A DNA stretch of 64,000 bases from assembly GCA_934096235.1 (NCBI GenBank), contig CAKOLO010000001.1, positions 248,001 through 312,000 on the forward strand, in the 5' to 3' direction. This DNA is from an uncultured Bacilli bacterium (GTDB lineage: Bacteria > Bacillota_I > Bacilli_A > RF39 > UBA660). Positions 35,416-44,014 of the stretch are shown piece after piece. Position numbers and translations under genes: made by a program. Positions within the stretch are counted from its first letter, which is position 1. Each line of letters starts with the position of its first letter. Under the pieces are notes generated by a model, which saw nothing but the letters and a program-made list of their open reading frames with translations, had not been told where the DNA came from and did not search any database.

Positions 35416-36144
35416 TCATATTTTAAAGAATTTACAGTTTATAACTATATAGTCTCCATCACTAAGAATTTTAGTTCCTTTAGATAAATACCAAAGCTCA
35501 TTTTTATTTATTTTATATTCTTTATCATTTAGAACTTTTACATTATCAAAACTAAAAATAAATGAATTATTTTTAAGTATACACTTCTTAGAATTAATTC
35601 TTTTTATAATCTTAATTTCATTTCTAAACATAGGCATATTATGAGAATAAAACTTGTCTTCATGTATTTCCCTATTAGATTCATCATAAATACGTATTGT
35701 CTCTAAATGATTAAATAATGTATTATCTTGGACTTCAAAGACAACTGAATTTTTTCTTAATGAATGAACTGTATTTTCTTTTATAATTATTTCATCAGTA
35801 GTATTAACTACTATATCTTTTTTACCATCATTTATAACACTTTCTTTCATTGGATACCATATTTCTTTTTTAATTGGATGCAACTGAATAGAAGTATCAT
35901 TTTTAGATGTATCAATTACCTTAAATAATTTATTTGAAAAAGCTAAGAATATTTTTTCATTTCCCCAAGCACATTCTTTAATATAACTTGGTACCTTAAA
36001 TACTTTATTGCTATATAATTTGCATACTTTATTAATATTTTTTAGTGTATACTTATTTACTTCATTAAATAATCCATTTATTTTAGGGTTTAAATATAAT
36101 TCTTTATCAAATAAACTACTATAACTTACTTCAAAATATTTCAT
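35416..36144 (-). CDS. Mannose-6-phosphate-isomerase-like cupin
   Basis: A 242-residue cupin related to class I phosphomannose isomerase. The zinc-ligand set is recognisable: TSIQLHP near residue 94 (Gln and His), EIWYPMKES near 103 and IKENTVHSL near 130 (Glu, His). EVQDN ... RIYD follows near 148-162, as at the ManA C-terminus. It is shorter than ManA (about 315-390), lacking most of the helical lid. It probably isomerises a sugar phosphate or binds a sugar. It begins inside the end of the kinase-like gene, overlapping by four bases. Confidence 0.72.
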   Translation of the reverse strand: MKYFEVSYSSLFDKELYLNPKINGLFNEVNKYTLKNINKVCKLYSNKVFKVPSYIKECAWGNEKIFLAFSNKLFKVIDTSKNDTSIQLHPIKKEIWYPMKESVINDGKKDIVVNTTDEIIIKENTVHSLRKNSVVFEVQDNTLFNHLETIRIYDESNREIHEDKFYSHNMPMFRNEIKIIKRINSKKCILKNNSFIFSFDNVKVLNDKEYKINKNELWYLSKGTKILSDGDYIVINCKFFKI

Positions 36145-37142
36145 AATAATTCACACTCTCTAACTAATTCTATAAGTTCATTAATTGAATTAATTTCACT
36201 AAATATAATTACCAAAAAAACTATTGTATTTATATCTGATTCATCCATTTCAAGAACATTTATAGGAGTTAATGTTCTCATAATAAGATAATATTTTAAA
36301 TATTTATTAACATTTTCTTTAATATCCTCATTTAATATATCATTATAAAATTCTAAATAATCTAGTATTAATTTTTTATTCTTAAATGGAATTCTAATCT
36401 TGCCATCTATTTTATTATTTCTTCTATTAATAACTATTTTGAATTTATTATATTCTTTTAATATTAAAGATCTAAATGTATAAACATTTTTATTATACTT
36501 TGGATAAAAATAAGAACCGTGTGATAAAATAGATATAACAAATATAGCTATTTCTCCAACAATACTATTAAATCCAGCACATTCATAATCAGAAAAATAA
36601 CCATCAATAGAGATATTAGTATCAGTAGGATCACCATTTGTTATAAATGAATAAAGTTCTTTATCAAGAGAAATATTATCAATAGTTTTATTTAATATTT
36701 TATAAATATCATATTCTTTATAATTATAAATATAAATATTATTAAATATTTTATCATTCAAATATTTTTCTAAATAATTTACTCTATCAACATAAAACTT
36801 CTTATTAATAAGTTTATCCTCTAATATTAAATATATAGATTCCATATTTCTTTTATATTGCTTTAAAGTGTTATTAATATCAAAATTTGTATTAATATTA
36901 TAAAGATATTCATGAATAGTACAATTTATTAAAGAATCAATAAGTTCATAAATAATAACATTATCAAACGAATCAATTAATTTAGGAACCTTATAATAAT
37001 TAGATAACATTTTATATCTTTTAATCTCTATAGATACATTATCTACTATCTTATAAAAACATCTTTTTCCATTATATTTGCAAAATCCAAATTCACCCTT
37101 ACTAGTTTCAATTTTTTTGGTTTTTTTAAAATCATTCATCAC
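36141..37142 (-). CDS. APH/choline-kinase-like phosphotransferase
   Basis: A 333-residue protein with an aminoglycoside-phosphotransferase-type kinase fold. The catalytic loop reads TNGDPTDTNIS near residue 167 (family HGDxxxxN, His replaced by Asn, Asp and Asn kept). The metal-binding segment is FSDYECAGFNS with GEIA after it, equivalent to iDwE...D.a. The N-terminal lobe has a KxxDNVSIEIKRYKML helix. Such enzymes phosphorylate small alcohols, amino sugars or choline. Codon overlap with the SDR and cupin genes shows a tight operon. The substrate is unknown. Confidence 0.7.
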   Translation of the reverse strand: MMNDFKKTKKIETSKGEFGFCKYNGKRCFYKIVDNVSIEIKRYKMLSNYYKVPKLIDSFDNVIIYELIDSLINCTIHEYLYNINTNFDINNTLKQYKRNMESIYLILEDKLINKKFYVDRVNYLEKYLNDKIFNNIYIYNYKEYDIYKILNKTIDNISLDKELYSFITNGDPTDTNISIDGYFSDYECAGFNSIVGEIAIFVISILSHGSYFYPKYNKNVYTFRSLILKEYNKFKIVINRRNNKIDGKIRIPFKNKKLILDYLEFYNDILNEDIKENVNKYLKYYLIMRTLTPINVLEMDESDINTIVFLVIIFSEINSINELIELVRECELL

Positions 37143-37849
37143 ACTAAACTTCTTCCACCATCAATGATAAAGTCACTACCAGTGGTATAGGAAGCAAATA
37201 AGTCAAGAATGTTTTTAGCAAATCTAGCAATCTCATCAGCTTCAAATAAAATCTTTAATGGAACTTTAGAAATAACTTTATCCACTTCTTTACTATTATC
37301 TAACCATTCTTTATTCATATTAGTTTTAACTGCTCCAAAAGATAACGAATTAATAGTAATATTTTTACATGCTAGTTCTAAAGCAAGTTCCTTAGTTAAC
37401 ATATTAATTCCTGCTTTAGATACATCATAATGATATTTATTTATTCTTGGTTTAAAATGATGAACAGATAATATATTAAGTATTTTAGAACCATTCTTCA
37501 TATATTTATAAGCTAACTTAGTGCAAATAAACATACCATTAAGATTATTATTCACAATACTCTTAAAACTACTAATGGACATCTTTTCAAAAGACGATAT
37601 TTCTTGTTTACCAGCATTATTTATAAGAATATCAATATTATTATATTTATTACCAATCATTTTAAATATATTTCTCATTTGAAATTCATTTGATACATCT
37701 CCATAGTAATAATCTATATTATTATTTTTATCTAATTCATTAACAATATCAATAACACATACATTATAATTATCATTTAAATATAATAAAGAAATACTTT
37801 TACCAATACCATTTGACCCACCAGTTATAACAATAGTTTTCTTTTTCAT
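37139..37849 (-). CDS. Short-chain dehydrogenase/reductase
   Basis: A 236-residue classical SDR: cofactor loop TGGSNGIGKS at residues 8-17, NNAGKQE near 78, Ser in ILSVHHF near 129 and the catalytic YHYDVSKAG (Tyr and Lys) near 142. Asp in VIDIVNE after strand 2 favours NAD(H). The C-terminus GSDFIIDGGRSL is standard. It leads the transcript that runs through the kinase, cupin, NDK-like, nucleotidyltransferase, Nudix and GNAT genes. A strong GAAAGGAG ribosome site and a terminator upstream (37924-37958) mark the transcript start. It resembles 3-oxoacyl-ACP reductases, but the neighbours point to a carbohydrate-like substrate. Confidence 0.9.
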   Translation of the reverse strand: MKKKTIVITGGSNGIGKSISLLYLNDNYNVCVIDIVNELDKNNNIDYYYGDVSNEFQMRNIFKMIGNKYNNIDILINNAGKQEISSFEKMSISSFKSIVNNNLNGMFICTKLAYKYMKNGSKILNILSVHHFKPRINKYHYDVSKAGINMLTKELALELACKNITINSLSFGAVKTNMNKEWLDNSKEVDKVISKVPLKILFEADEIARFAKNILDLFASYTTGSDFIIDGGRSLV

Positions 37850-37923
37850 AAATGTTTTTCTCCTTTCTAATTCAAGTATATGATTAATTAATTAAAAAGA
37901 AAAATACATTATTTTCATAATAA

Positions 37924-37958
37924 AAATAACTAAAACTTCTAATAAGTTTTAGTTATTT
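37924..37958 (-). terminator. Terminator after the CYTH gene
   Basis: A 15-bp perfect stem (AAATAACTAAAACTT and complement, five-base loop) followed by TTATT on the minus strand. It separates the lysR-methyltransferase-CYTH transcript from the SDR transcript. Confidence 0.85.
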
Positions 37959-38002
37959 AACTATAATTATTAATTATTCAAAAATATATTTATATTAAGT
38001 TA

Positions 38003-39085
38003 TTATTTAGTTATACCAAAATTATTTATTATAATTAAAAGTAATGAATTTGTTTCTTTTAAATTATATTTAGAAACATTAAAATATTCTTTAATATCTA
38101 TATCATTCTTTAATAACTCATTATAAATAGCTTTATTATTATTTAAATAAATTATTTTATCTATAGTATTTTTAGACATCTTAGAAACTAAACTATTAAT
38201 AAATGTCTCATTGGTATTAGTTGATAATATAATTTTTAAACCCATATTTTTTATTTGCTTTAATAATTCAAAAAGAACCATAAACATTCCATCTTGAATA
38301 CTTAAATTATCAAAATATGTATTAAACTTACGATCAATATCAGGATTTATCATAGAATTATAAATATCATCTTTAAATTCTTTCCACTTAAGTGATGTAT
38401 TAAATTCTTTCTTCATAACTAATTTATAATAACTATAAAAATCTTTCTCATAGCTTTTTAGAAATTCATCTAAATTAATATGAATACCTTTTATATTTTT
38501 AATAGGTAATATATCATTATATTTTTTAATAGCTATAAAATCTCTATATGGAAGTTTAGCTTCCTCTAAATTTAAACTAGAGAATAAAGACACAAATTGA
38601 TTAAGCTTACTTCTTAAAATATCTTCATCAACAATTTTATTTTCACAAACTATTTCAAATTCAACAAATCCACCTAAATCTTCAATATTATCAACCATAA
38701 TACTATAAGTATATTCATTATCCTTAAGTTGATATGTATATCTATTTTTATTAACTATAGTATAACTATAATAACCTAGCATAGAAAACAAATTAATAAA
38801 ATTATCATAATTTTCTATCTCCATTTTAAAATTAGATTCTAACTTAGTAAAAGAACTACTAAAATCTTTAGATTTTCCCTTAAATGTTATTTCCATATTA
38901 TTATTACTTTTTCTAATTCTAAGACAAGTTCTTTTTTTAATATATTCACTATTAATATCAGTGAAATATTCATCTACTTCATTACCTTCACTAACAAGTT
39001 TATAATCAAGCATTTTTATTTTTTCAAGTAATTCTCTATTATTAATACAAAAATATTTTTTTTCAGTTTCAATTCTACTACCCAT
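38003..39085 (-). CDS. CYTH domain fused to a degenerate HAD-like domain
   Basis: 360 residues in two parts. The N-terminal CYTH domain (about 1-190) has the ExExK start (RIETEKKY), CLRIRKSNN near 55, the MEITFKGK and KLESNFKMEIE strands, and FVEFEI near 140. CYTH proteins bind metal and organic polyphosphates (ThTPase, PPPase, class IV cyclase). The C-terminal half (about 200-360) has a HAD-like arrangement: GIHINLDEFL (the first Asp of DxD replaced by Asn), then KIILSTNTNET at the motif II position, and an INNN region at the end. It is probably a catalytically impaired HAD or binding module. It follows the methyltransferase after two bases. Confidence 0.68.
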   Translation of the reverse strand: MGSRIETEKKYFCINNRELLEKIKMLDYKLVSEGNEVDEYFTDINSEYIKKRTCLRIRKSNNNMEITFKGKSKDFSSSFTKLESNFKMEIENYDNFINLFSMLGYYSYTIVNKNRYTYQLKDNEYTYSIMVDNIEDLGGFVEFEIVCENKIVDEDILRSKLNQFVSLFSSLNLEEAKLPYRDFIAIKKYNDILPIKNIKGIHINLDEFLKSYEKDFYSYYKLVMKKEFNTSLKWKEFKDDIYNSMINPDIDRKFNTYFDNLSIQDGMFMVLFELLKQIKNMGLKIILSTNTNETFINSLVSKMSKNTIDKIIYLNNNKAIYNELLKNDIDIKEYFNVSKYNLKETNSLLLIIINNFGITK

Positions 39086-39087
39086 AA

Positions 39088-40110
39088 CTACCTCTTTTCC
39101 ACCACAGCAATCATATAATTACCTAAAACATTTTTAAATGACAAATAACTTATATTACATTTATCTTTAAAATTATTATCTATCGTTCTCTTAAACTTAC
39201 AAAAACTTAAAAAATATTTACCAGCATCTTTTAAATAATCCATAAATAAATATTTGTTTAGTATTTTAGAAACACCCCCTACTTTTTTAGGATCCTCAAT
39301 TTCTACTATAACAAGCTTATTAGATATATCATACATATTATTTAAAAGAGCTTTGATTTCTTCATCGTTATTCATATGATGAAGTGTATTTTTACAATAA
39401 GAAACATCAAAAACATTATTCTTAAAACTTAAGTCTAAAATATTATCATTAGTAAATAAAACATTATTACTTCTAGATTCGCAACATCTAAGCTGATATA
39501 AACTTATATCATTACATACAACAATATTTTCTTTACTAGATATTCTATAAATATCTAAATTATCACCACAAGAGACATCAATTATTGAATTATATTCACC
39601 ACATAAACGACGAATTAAAGATTGAAATTCTTTTTTTCTTCTCTTCTTCTCAGTCAAAAATATTTTTTTAATATATTTATTATATATTTTATATCTTCGA
39701 TGATACTTTTCTATAAGTACACTTTCATCATCATATTCTTCAGAATAATAATCAGCCTTATTTTTTATTATTTTAATAGCATTATCATAACTATCATTAT
39801 TGATCTCTTTTAAATATCTACTATTATTAATTGAAATCTTACAAGCCATTATTAATGACTTTTCATTTACAAAACAAACTGGTAAATAATTTAAAACCTT
39901 AATTTTATAAGTTTGTTCTATATTCTTTATTAAATCAATTATCCCAAGATTTAAATCAAAAGAATAACTTGGTATACTATTATCACATATCATATAAAAC
40001 TTTAATTCAGAATCAAATAATATGAAATTAATAGTATTGTTCTTTATACTTTTTATTTTAATATTATCAAGTTTATATAAACTCTTATATAGTGTAAAAT
40101 CATTATTCAT
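39088..40110 (-). CDS. Class I SAM-dependent methyltransferase
   Basis: About 340 residues. The C-terminal half is a Rossmann methyltransferase: IIDVSCGDNLDIYRI near residue 175, VCNDIS for the acidic loop, FTNDNILDLSFKNNVFDVSY and the KNTLHHM motif near 240. The N-terminal 130 residues are separate and may be a binding domain. The start is the ATG at 40110 (MNNDFTLYK), following AAAGAGGTTG; an in-frame ATG 15 codons upstream would overlap lysR by 53 nt. It overlaps the lysR stop by eight bases. The acceptor is unknown, presumably the cluster product. Confidence 0.75.
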   Translation of the reverse strand: MNNDFTLYKSLYKLDNIKIKSIKNNTINFILFDSELKFYMICDNSIPSYSFDLNLGIIDLIKNIEQTYKIKVLNYLPVCFVNEKSLIMACKISINNSRYLKEINNDSYDNAIKIIKNKADYYSEEYDDESVLIEKYHRRYKIYNKYIKKIFLTEKKRRKKEFQSLIRRLCGEYNSIIDVSCGDNLDIYRISSKENIVVCNDISLYQLRCCESRSNNVLFTNDNILDLSFKNNVFDVSYCKNTLHHMNNDEEIKALLNNMYDISNKLVIVEIEDPKKVGGVSKILNKYLFMDYLKDAGKYFLSFCKFKRTIDNNFKDKCNISYLSFKNVLGNYMIAVVEKR

Positions 40111-40999
40111 TAGTAACAACCTCTTTAACATCAAATTCTTTTTTAATAAATTCACGTGCTAGTGGTGTTAAGTAACTATCTATATACACAAGATTAATTT
40201 CAACAGTAGGAAGCGGAATATTTAAATCAATTATATCTAATTTGTTTTCATCGATTTTTAAAGTTTCTCCTTTAACAACATAACCAATTCCCATATTTCT
40301 TTTAACAGACTCAATTATTAATTCTTCAGTTCCATATTCTAATTGAGGTTTAATCTCAATAACATTTTCAAGCGACTTAAACAAATTTTTTCTAAGAGAA
40401 CTTCTAGATATAGGCATAACTATACATTCATCTTCTAAATCAGTAATTTTATTATATTTTTTATTATTTTCTTTAGATTTTATAAAACAAGTATCTAATT
40501 TATATATAGGTTGTATTCTTAAATTATTATATGGTGTATTTATTGGAGAAGCATCAACTACAAAATCAAGTTCATGTTTTTCAAGTCCTTCAATAAGTTC
40601 TAATGTAGATAAATCAACTATTCTAAACATTACATTTGGAAATATTTTTCTAAAATTATTTATTTTTTCAAGTAAGTAATTTCGAACTATATGAGACTGA
40701 GCTCCAATAACTATACTTCCAGAATCTAAACTGTTATTTGAAGATAACATTCTTTCACAGGCTAATAATAGTTTTCTAGAATCTTTTACATACTTTAGCA
40801 AGATTTCTCCATCACTAGTTAAAGTAACACCTTTATTAGCTCTATAAAATAAAGATATACCCAAATCTTCTTCTAATTTGTTTATACTTTTACTTATCGC
40901 AGGTTGAGAAATATATAACTTATTAGATGCTTCTAAAAAACTATTAGATGTAGCAACTACCAAAAAGATTTTTAAAGAGTTTAAGTTAACATCTTTCAT
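40103..40999 (-). CDS. LysR-family transcriptional regulator
   Basis: A 298-residue LTTR: winged HTH at the N-terminus (LKIFLVVATSNSFLEASNKL, then ISQPAISKSINKLEEDLGI) and a periplasmic-binding-like effector domain (about 90-290). It is the first gene of the lysR-methyltransferase-CYTH transcript, with no divergent gene, so it probably controls its own operon and perhaps the SDR operon. An AGGGGAG ribosome site precedes the ATG. The promoter overlaps LTTR-type T-N11-A sites. Confidence 0.93.
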   Translation of the reverse strand: MKDVNLNSLKIFLVVATSNSFLEASNKLYISQPAISKSINKLEEDLGISLFYRANKGVTLTSDGEILLKYVKDSRKLLLACERMLSSNNSLDSGSIVIGAQSHIVRNYLLEKINNFRKIFPNVMFRIVDLSTLELIEGLEKHELDFVVDASPINTPYNNLRIQPIYKLDTCFIKSKENNKKYNKITDLEDECIVMPISRSSLRKNLFKSLENVIEIKPQLEYGTEELIIESVKRNMGIGYVVKGETLKIDENKLDIIDLNIPLPTVEINLVYIDSYLTPLAREFIKKEFDVKEVVTNE

Positions 41000-41023
41000 C
41001 GTACCACTCCCCTAACTATCTAT

Positions 41024-41077
41024 ATAATATTATCATTTTGATATAATGTCAAATAATAATTAGTTATTTTGATATAA
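41024..41077 (-). promoter_or_regulatory. lysR promoter with LTTR-type operators
   Basis: Minus-strand TTGACA (41047-41052) and TATTAT (41024-41029), 17 nt apart. The -35 lies within the imperfect palindrome TTGATATAATGTCAA (plus, 41038-41052), a T-N11-A site. The 12-mer ATTTTGATATAA occurs twice (41035-41046 and 41066-41077), 31 bp apart, about three helical turns. Confidence 0.75.
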
Positions 41078-41099
41078 CTTTTGGTTATTATTAAATTTA

Positions 41100-41123
41100 A
41101 AAGAAAAGACTGCATAAGCAGTC
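41100..41123 (-). terminator. Terminator of gltX
   Basis: Hairpin GACTGC/GCAGTC with a four-base loop (41108-41123) followed by TTTTCTTTT on the minus strand. Confidence 0.8.
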
Positions 41124-41127
41124 AATA

Positions 41128-42774
41128 TTATATTAAATTAATTCTTCTTAAGATTTCTTCTTTTCCTAAAAGTTTTAATATTTCATATAAGTCAGGTGTA
41201 TTAGATTTAGTAGTAACAGCAACTCTAATAACTGTACTAACATCAGCTACACTACCTTTATAATTCTCTGGATTCTTTTTATAATCTTTAATATTTGATG
41301 CATAGCCTAACTCATCACACATAGTTTTAACTTTATTAAACCATGTATCTTTGTCATCATTAGCATCATAATATTTATCCATATAAGTATTTAATATTTC
41401 TTTAATAGTATCTTTATCTGTTATATTCTTCCATTCATATTCTTTATCTTTAGAATCAAATAAATCATTATACATATACCAAATTAAATTTTCAATCATA
41501 CTATAATATACTATATCTTTACGAGGTTTTTCTTGTTCTCTTTCAATATTTAAAATACTTTCATAGTATTCAGGATTTTTTTCTATTAATGCTTTTAATG
41601 ATTCACTATGTTCTTTAGACCATTCATAACTATCAAGATATAAATCATGAGCACTCATCTTAGATATTATATCTTTAGAAATATTATTAAGTTTTTCTAA
41701 ATCATATAAAGCACCACTTGAAGACATCTTTTCAGGATTATATTGAAAATCAGTCCACGCAAGATTTGGATTTTCTCTATGCCATTCTTCATAATTAGAA
41801 TTAATTATTGTCATTAATGATTCTATAACAGCAAGTCTAGGATATCCAAGATCAGTATAATAACTCATAGAAGCTTCAGGATCTTTACGTTTACTAATCT
41901 TTCTAATACTATTTCCCTCTTTTTTAATAATTAATGGTGTATGAATATAATCATATCTAGGTCTATCAAATCCAAAAGCATCAAAAAGTTCTACATGTTT
42001 AGGAGCACTACTTAACCATTCTTCACCACGAATAATATGACTAGTTCCCATTAAATAATCATCTACTACATGAGCAAAATGATATGTAGGAAGTAAGTTA
42101 TCACTCTTCATAATAACTAAATCTTCATCATTTTCTGATAATTCTAAATCGCCTTTAACTAAATCTTTAAATTTAAATTTACATTCAAAGTCACCATTAG
42201 ATCTAAATCTAATAACATAATCTTTACCATCTTTAATATTTTGAATCATCTCATCTACTGATAGATTTCTACATTTAGCATACTTTCCATAATATCCAGT
42301 TCTTTGTTTTTTATGTTCTTGCATCACTCTTAATTCATCTAATGTTTCTTTAGTACAAAAACATGGATAAGCACGACCTATTTCAATTAAATATTTAATA
42401 AATGCATGATATATTTCTTTTCTTTCACTTTGTACATATGGTCCATATTCACCAACAGTCTTACCATCAAGTTCATATTCATCTGGAATAAGTCCATAAT
42501 ACATAAGTGCTTTTTTAATTAATTCAACAGCCTCTTTAACTTCTCTTTTTTGATCAGTATCTTCTATTCTAAGAACGAATACTCCATTATTATTTCTAGC
42601 TATTAAATAGTCTATTATAGCTTGATATATTCCACCAATATGAACGTATCCAGTAGGACTAGGAGCAAATCTAGTAACCACTTTATCTCTTCTATTAGGA
42701 TATATATTTTCATAATCCTTAATAGTTTTAGTTATATTTGGAAATATTAAATCAGCCAAATCTTTATTTGTCAT
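41128..42774 (-). CDS. gltX: Glutamyl-tRNA synthetase
   Basis: Charges tRNA-Glu (and possibly tRNA-Gln) with glutamate. The 548 residues hold the class I motifs RFAPSPTGYVHIGG near residue 35 and ISKRKDP near 293 (the KMSKS equivalent), VLRIEDTDQ near 68, and FCTKETLDELR at the zinc-like insertion. The C-terminal anticodon-binding domain is present and ends GKEEILRRI. The length is above the usual 480-500, mostly through insertions in the catalytic and C-terminal parts. The form resembles the non-canonical GltX of clostridial and RF39-like genomes. AAAGAGGTGG precedes the ATG. Confidence 0.94.
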   Translation of the reverse strand: MTNKDLADLIFPNITKTIKDYENIYPNRRDKVVTRFAPSPTGYVHIGGIYQAIIDYLIARNNNGVFVLRIEDTDQKREVKEAVELIKKALMYYGLIPDEYELDGKTVGEYGPYVQSERKEIYHAFIKYLIEIGRAYPCFCTKETLDELRVMQEHKKQRTGYYGKYAKCRNLSVDEMIQNIKDGKDYVIRFRSNGDFECKFKFKDLVKGDLELSENDEDLVIMKSDNLLPTYHFAHVVDDYLMGTSHIIRGEEWLSSAPKHVELFDAFGFDRPRYDYIHTPLIIKKEGNSIRKISKRKDPEASMSYYTDLGYPRLAVIESLMTIINSNYEEWHRENPNLAWTDFQYNPEKMSSSGALYDLEKLNNISKDIISKMSAHDLYLDSYEWSKEHSESLKALIEKNPEYYESILNIEREQEKPRKDIVYYSMIENLIWYMYNDLFDSKDKEYEWKNITDKDTIKEILNTYMDKYYDANDDKDTWFNKVKTMCDELGYASNIKDYKKNPENYKGSVADVSTVIRVAVTTKSNTPDLYEILKLLGKEEILRRINLI

Positions 42775-42857
42775 AATTCCACCTCTTTAATAAATTAAAT
42801 TATATACTATTTTACTATTTAAAACAATAACTTCCATTCAAAATAATATTAATAGCA

Positions 42858-42886
42858 ATAAAAAACTAGTTATATTTCAAACTAGT
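42858..42886 (-). terminator. Terminator downstream of the pseudogene
   Basis: Hairpin ACTAGTT/AACTAGT (42865-42886) with an eight-base loop and T6 on the minus strand. Confidence 0.7.
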
Positions 42887-42897
42887 ATTAATTTAAC

Positions 42898-43592
42898 CTA
42901 TTCTAAATGCAGGAGAAACACCAAGGTCACTATTAGCATTATCATTTGGAAAATAACTACCATTAGTAGCAACACTAGAGAAAGAGAAATCATAATTAGA
43001 GGAAGTTGAGCGGAGCCACCAGTTTTTATCAATAGTACCATTCTTCTTGACAGCATTTGAATAATTACTTGTAGTAACACCTATGCTGTTATAATAATCT
43101 AATTATCTAGTTAAATCTTTTGCTGAGTCAAATCGAGCATTATTATATGTTGACCAGCCTTCATATATCTCTCCAGGAGCCAATAAATATAATTTATCAG
43201 TTGATTCAAAGAAGATATACTTCTTTGCTTAATGCTTTCACAAGTACCCTCTTCAGTACCATCAATATTAAGTCTTTTACAAGTTCCTTCAATAACTAAT
43301 TCGTTATTTATAATGTTATTAGTAAGTTCTTGCCATACTAAACTATAGTTAGCATTAGCTGTTCCTGTATTCTTCACTGATACTATTTTTTCATAGGTAT
43401 CCCCTGGAAAAGCATTATCTATACTTAAAGTATCTGTATCAGTATAAGTAAGTCTTAAATCTCCTGTTTGTACATATTGCTTTTTAGCATTTTCATTACC
43501 CTCTATAATAGTACTAAACCAAGCATATGATATACCTAAACAATTAAACAAATCATAATAATTGTTATATAAAGTAACCTTTTATCTTTCAT
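42898..43592 (-). pseudogene. Decayed TasA/camelysin-like surface protein
   Basis: A once-intact secreted protein now split over several frames. The ATG at 43592 begins MKDKRLLYITIIMI, closely matching the start of the BspA-like protein at 53628 (MKDKKMLYGIG). A frameshift in the signal peptide moves to GISYAWFSTIIEGN; the conserved TGDLRLTYTD and NYSLVWQELTNNI blocks follow to about residue 110. A second frameshift near 43205 leads to LYLLAPGEIYEGWSTYNNAR and a stop near 43107. Beyond that, another frame (43074-42898) reads WWLRSTSSNYDFSFSS and ends GVSPAFRIG, a DUF6273-type surface-domain end. At least two frameshifts and a stop make a functional product unlikely. Confidence 0.85.
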
Positions 43593-43609
43593 GAAATCCC
43601 ATCCTCAAT

Positions 43610-43640
43610 AAAAAAGACAATACTAAAATATAATACTGTC
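43610..43640 (-). terminator. Terminator of the 79-residue gene
   Basis: GACAGTATTA paired with TAGTATTGTC through two G-U pairs (43616-43640), then T6ATT on the minus strand. Confidence 0.6.
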
Positions 43641-43649
43641 TAACGTAGT

Positions 43650-43889
43650 TTATCTAACATTTATTATAACTAAAATGAACACAACACTTAGAACAACTAT
43701 TAATGAAAGTAAACAATAATCAGTTATTTTCATCATTTTTCTCTTTTTAGTAACAACAGGTTCTTCTTCAATGACTGTTTTTTCTATAATTGGTTCCATT
43801 TTTATTGTATTTAATAACTCTTCTTCTTTTTTTATTTGCTCATCTATATCTATAATAGCAGTAGTTTCAAACATAGTATCATTATTCAT
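43650..43889 (-). CDS. Small tail-anchored membrane protein
   Basis: 79 residues: an acidic N-terminal half (EEELLNTIKMEPIIEKTVIEEEP), a KKRKMMK patch, then one transmembrane helix at the C-terminus (YCLLSLIVVLSVVFILVIIN). The orientation would place the acidic part in the cytoplasm. No family was recognised. It stands alone with its own terminator, near a surface-protein pseudogene and tRNA-Ser. GAGGAAGTG lies about 10 nt before the ATG. Confidence 0.55.
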   Translation of the reverse strand: MNNDTMFETTAIIDIDEQIKKEEELLNTIKMEPIIEKTVIEEEPVVTKKRKMMKITDYCLLSLIVVLSVVFILVIINVR

Positions 43890-43970
43890 ACGTTAATCAC
43901 TTCCTCTATATATTTTCTATCTTTATAAATCAATAATATCAAAATTTGACACATAATACAAGTTTTTTTC

Positions 43971-43999
43971 TTGACTTATTTAAATTATTAAGGTATTAT
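43971..43999 (+). promoter_or_regulatory. Promoter of tRNA-Ser
   Basis: TTGACT at 43971-43976 and TATTAT at 43994-43999 on the plus strand, 17 nt apart, with transcription starting about 8-10 nt before the mature tRNA. Confidence 0.8.
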
Positions 44000-44014
44000 T
44001 TATATGTGCCTTAT

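Noticed and set aside
42775..42897. A T-box or other riboswitch upstream of gltX.
   Set aside because: The region holds a terminator for the preceding pseudogene and a ribosome site, but no T-box sequence, specifier loop or long leader.
42898..43080. A 60-residue minus-strand frame of very hydrophobic composition.
   Set aside because: It is an out-of-frame reading of the DUF6273-type tail of the pseudogene; the other frame gives WWLRS and GVSPAFRIG, which match a known kind of domain.
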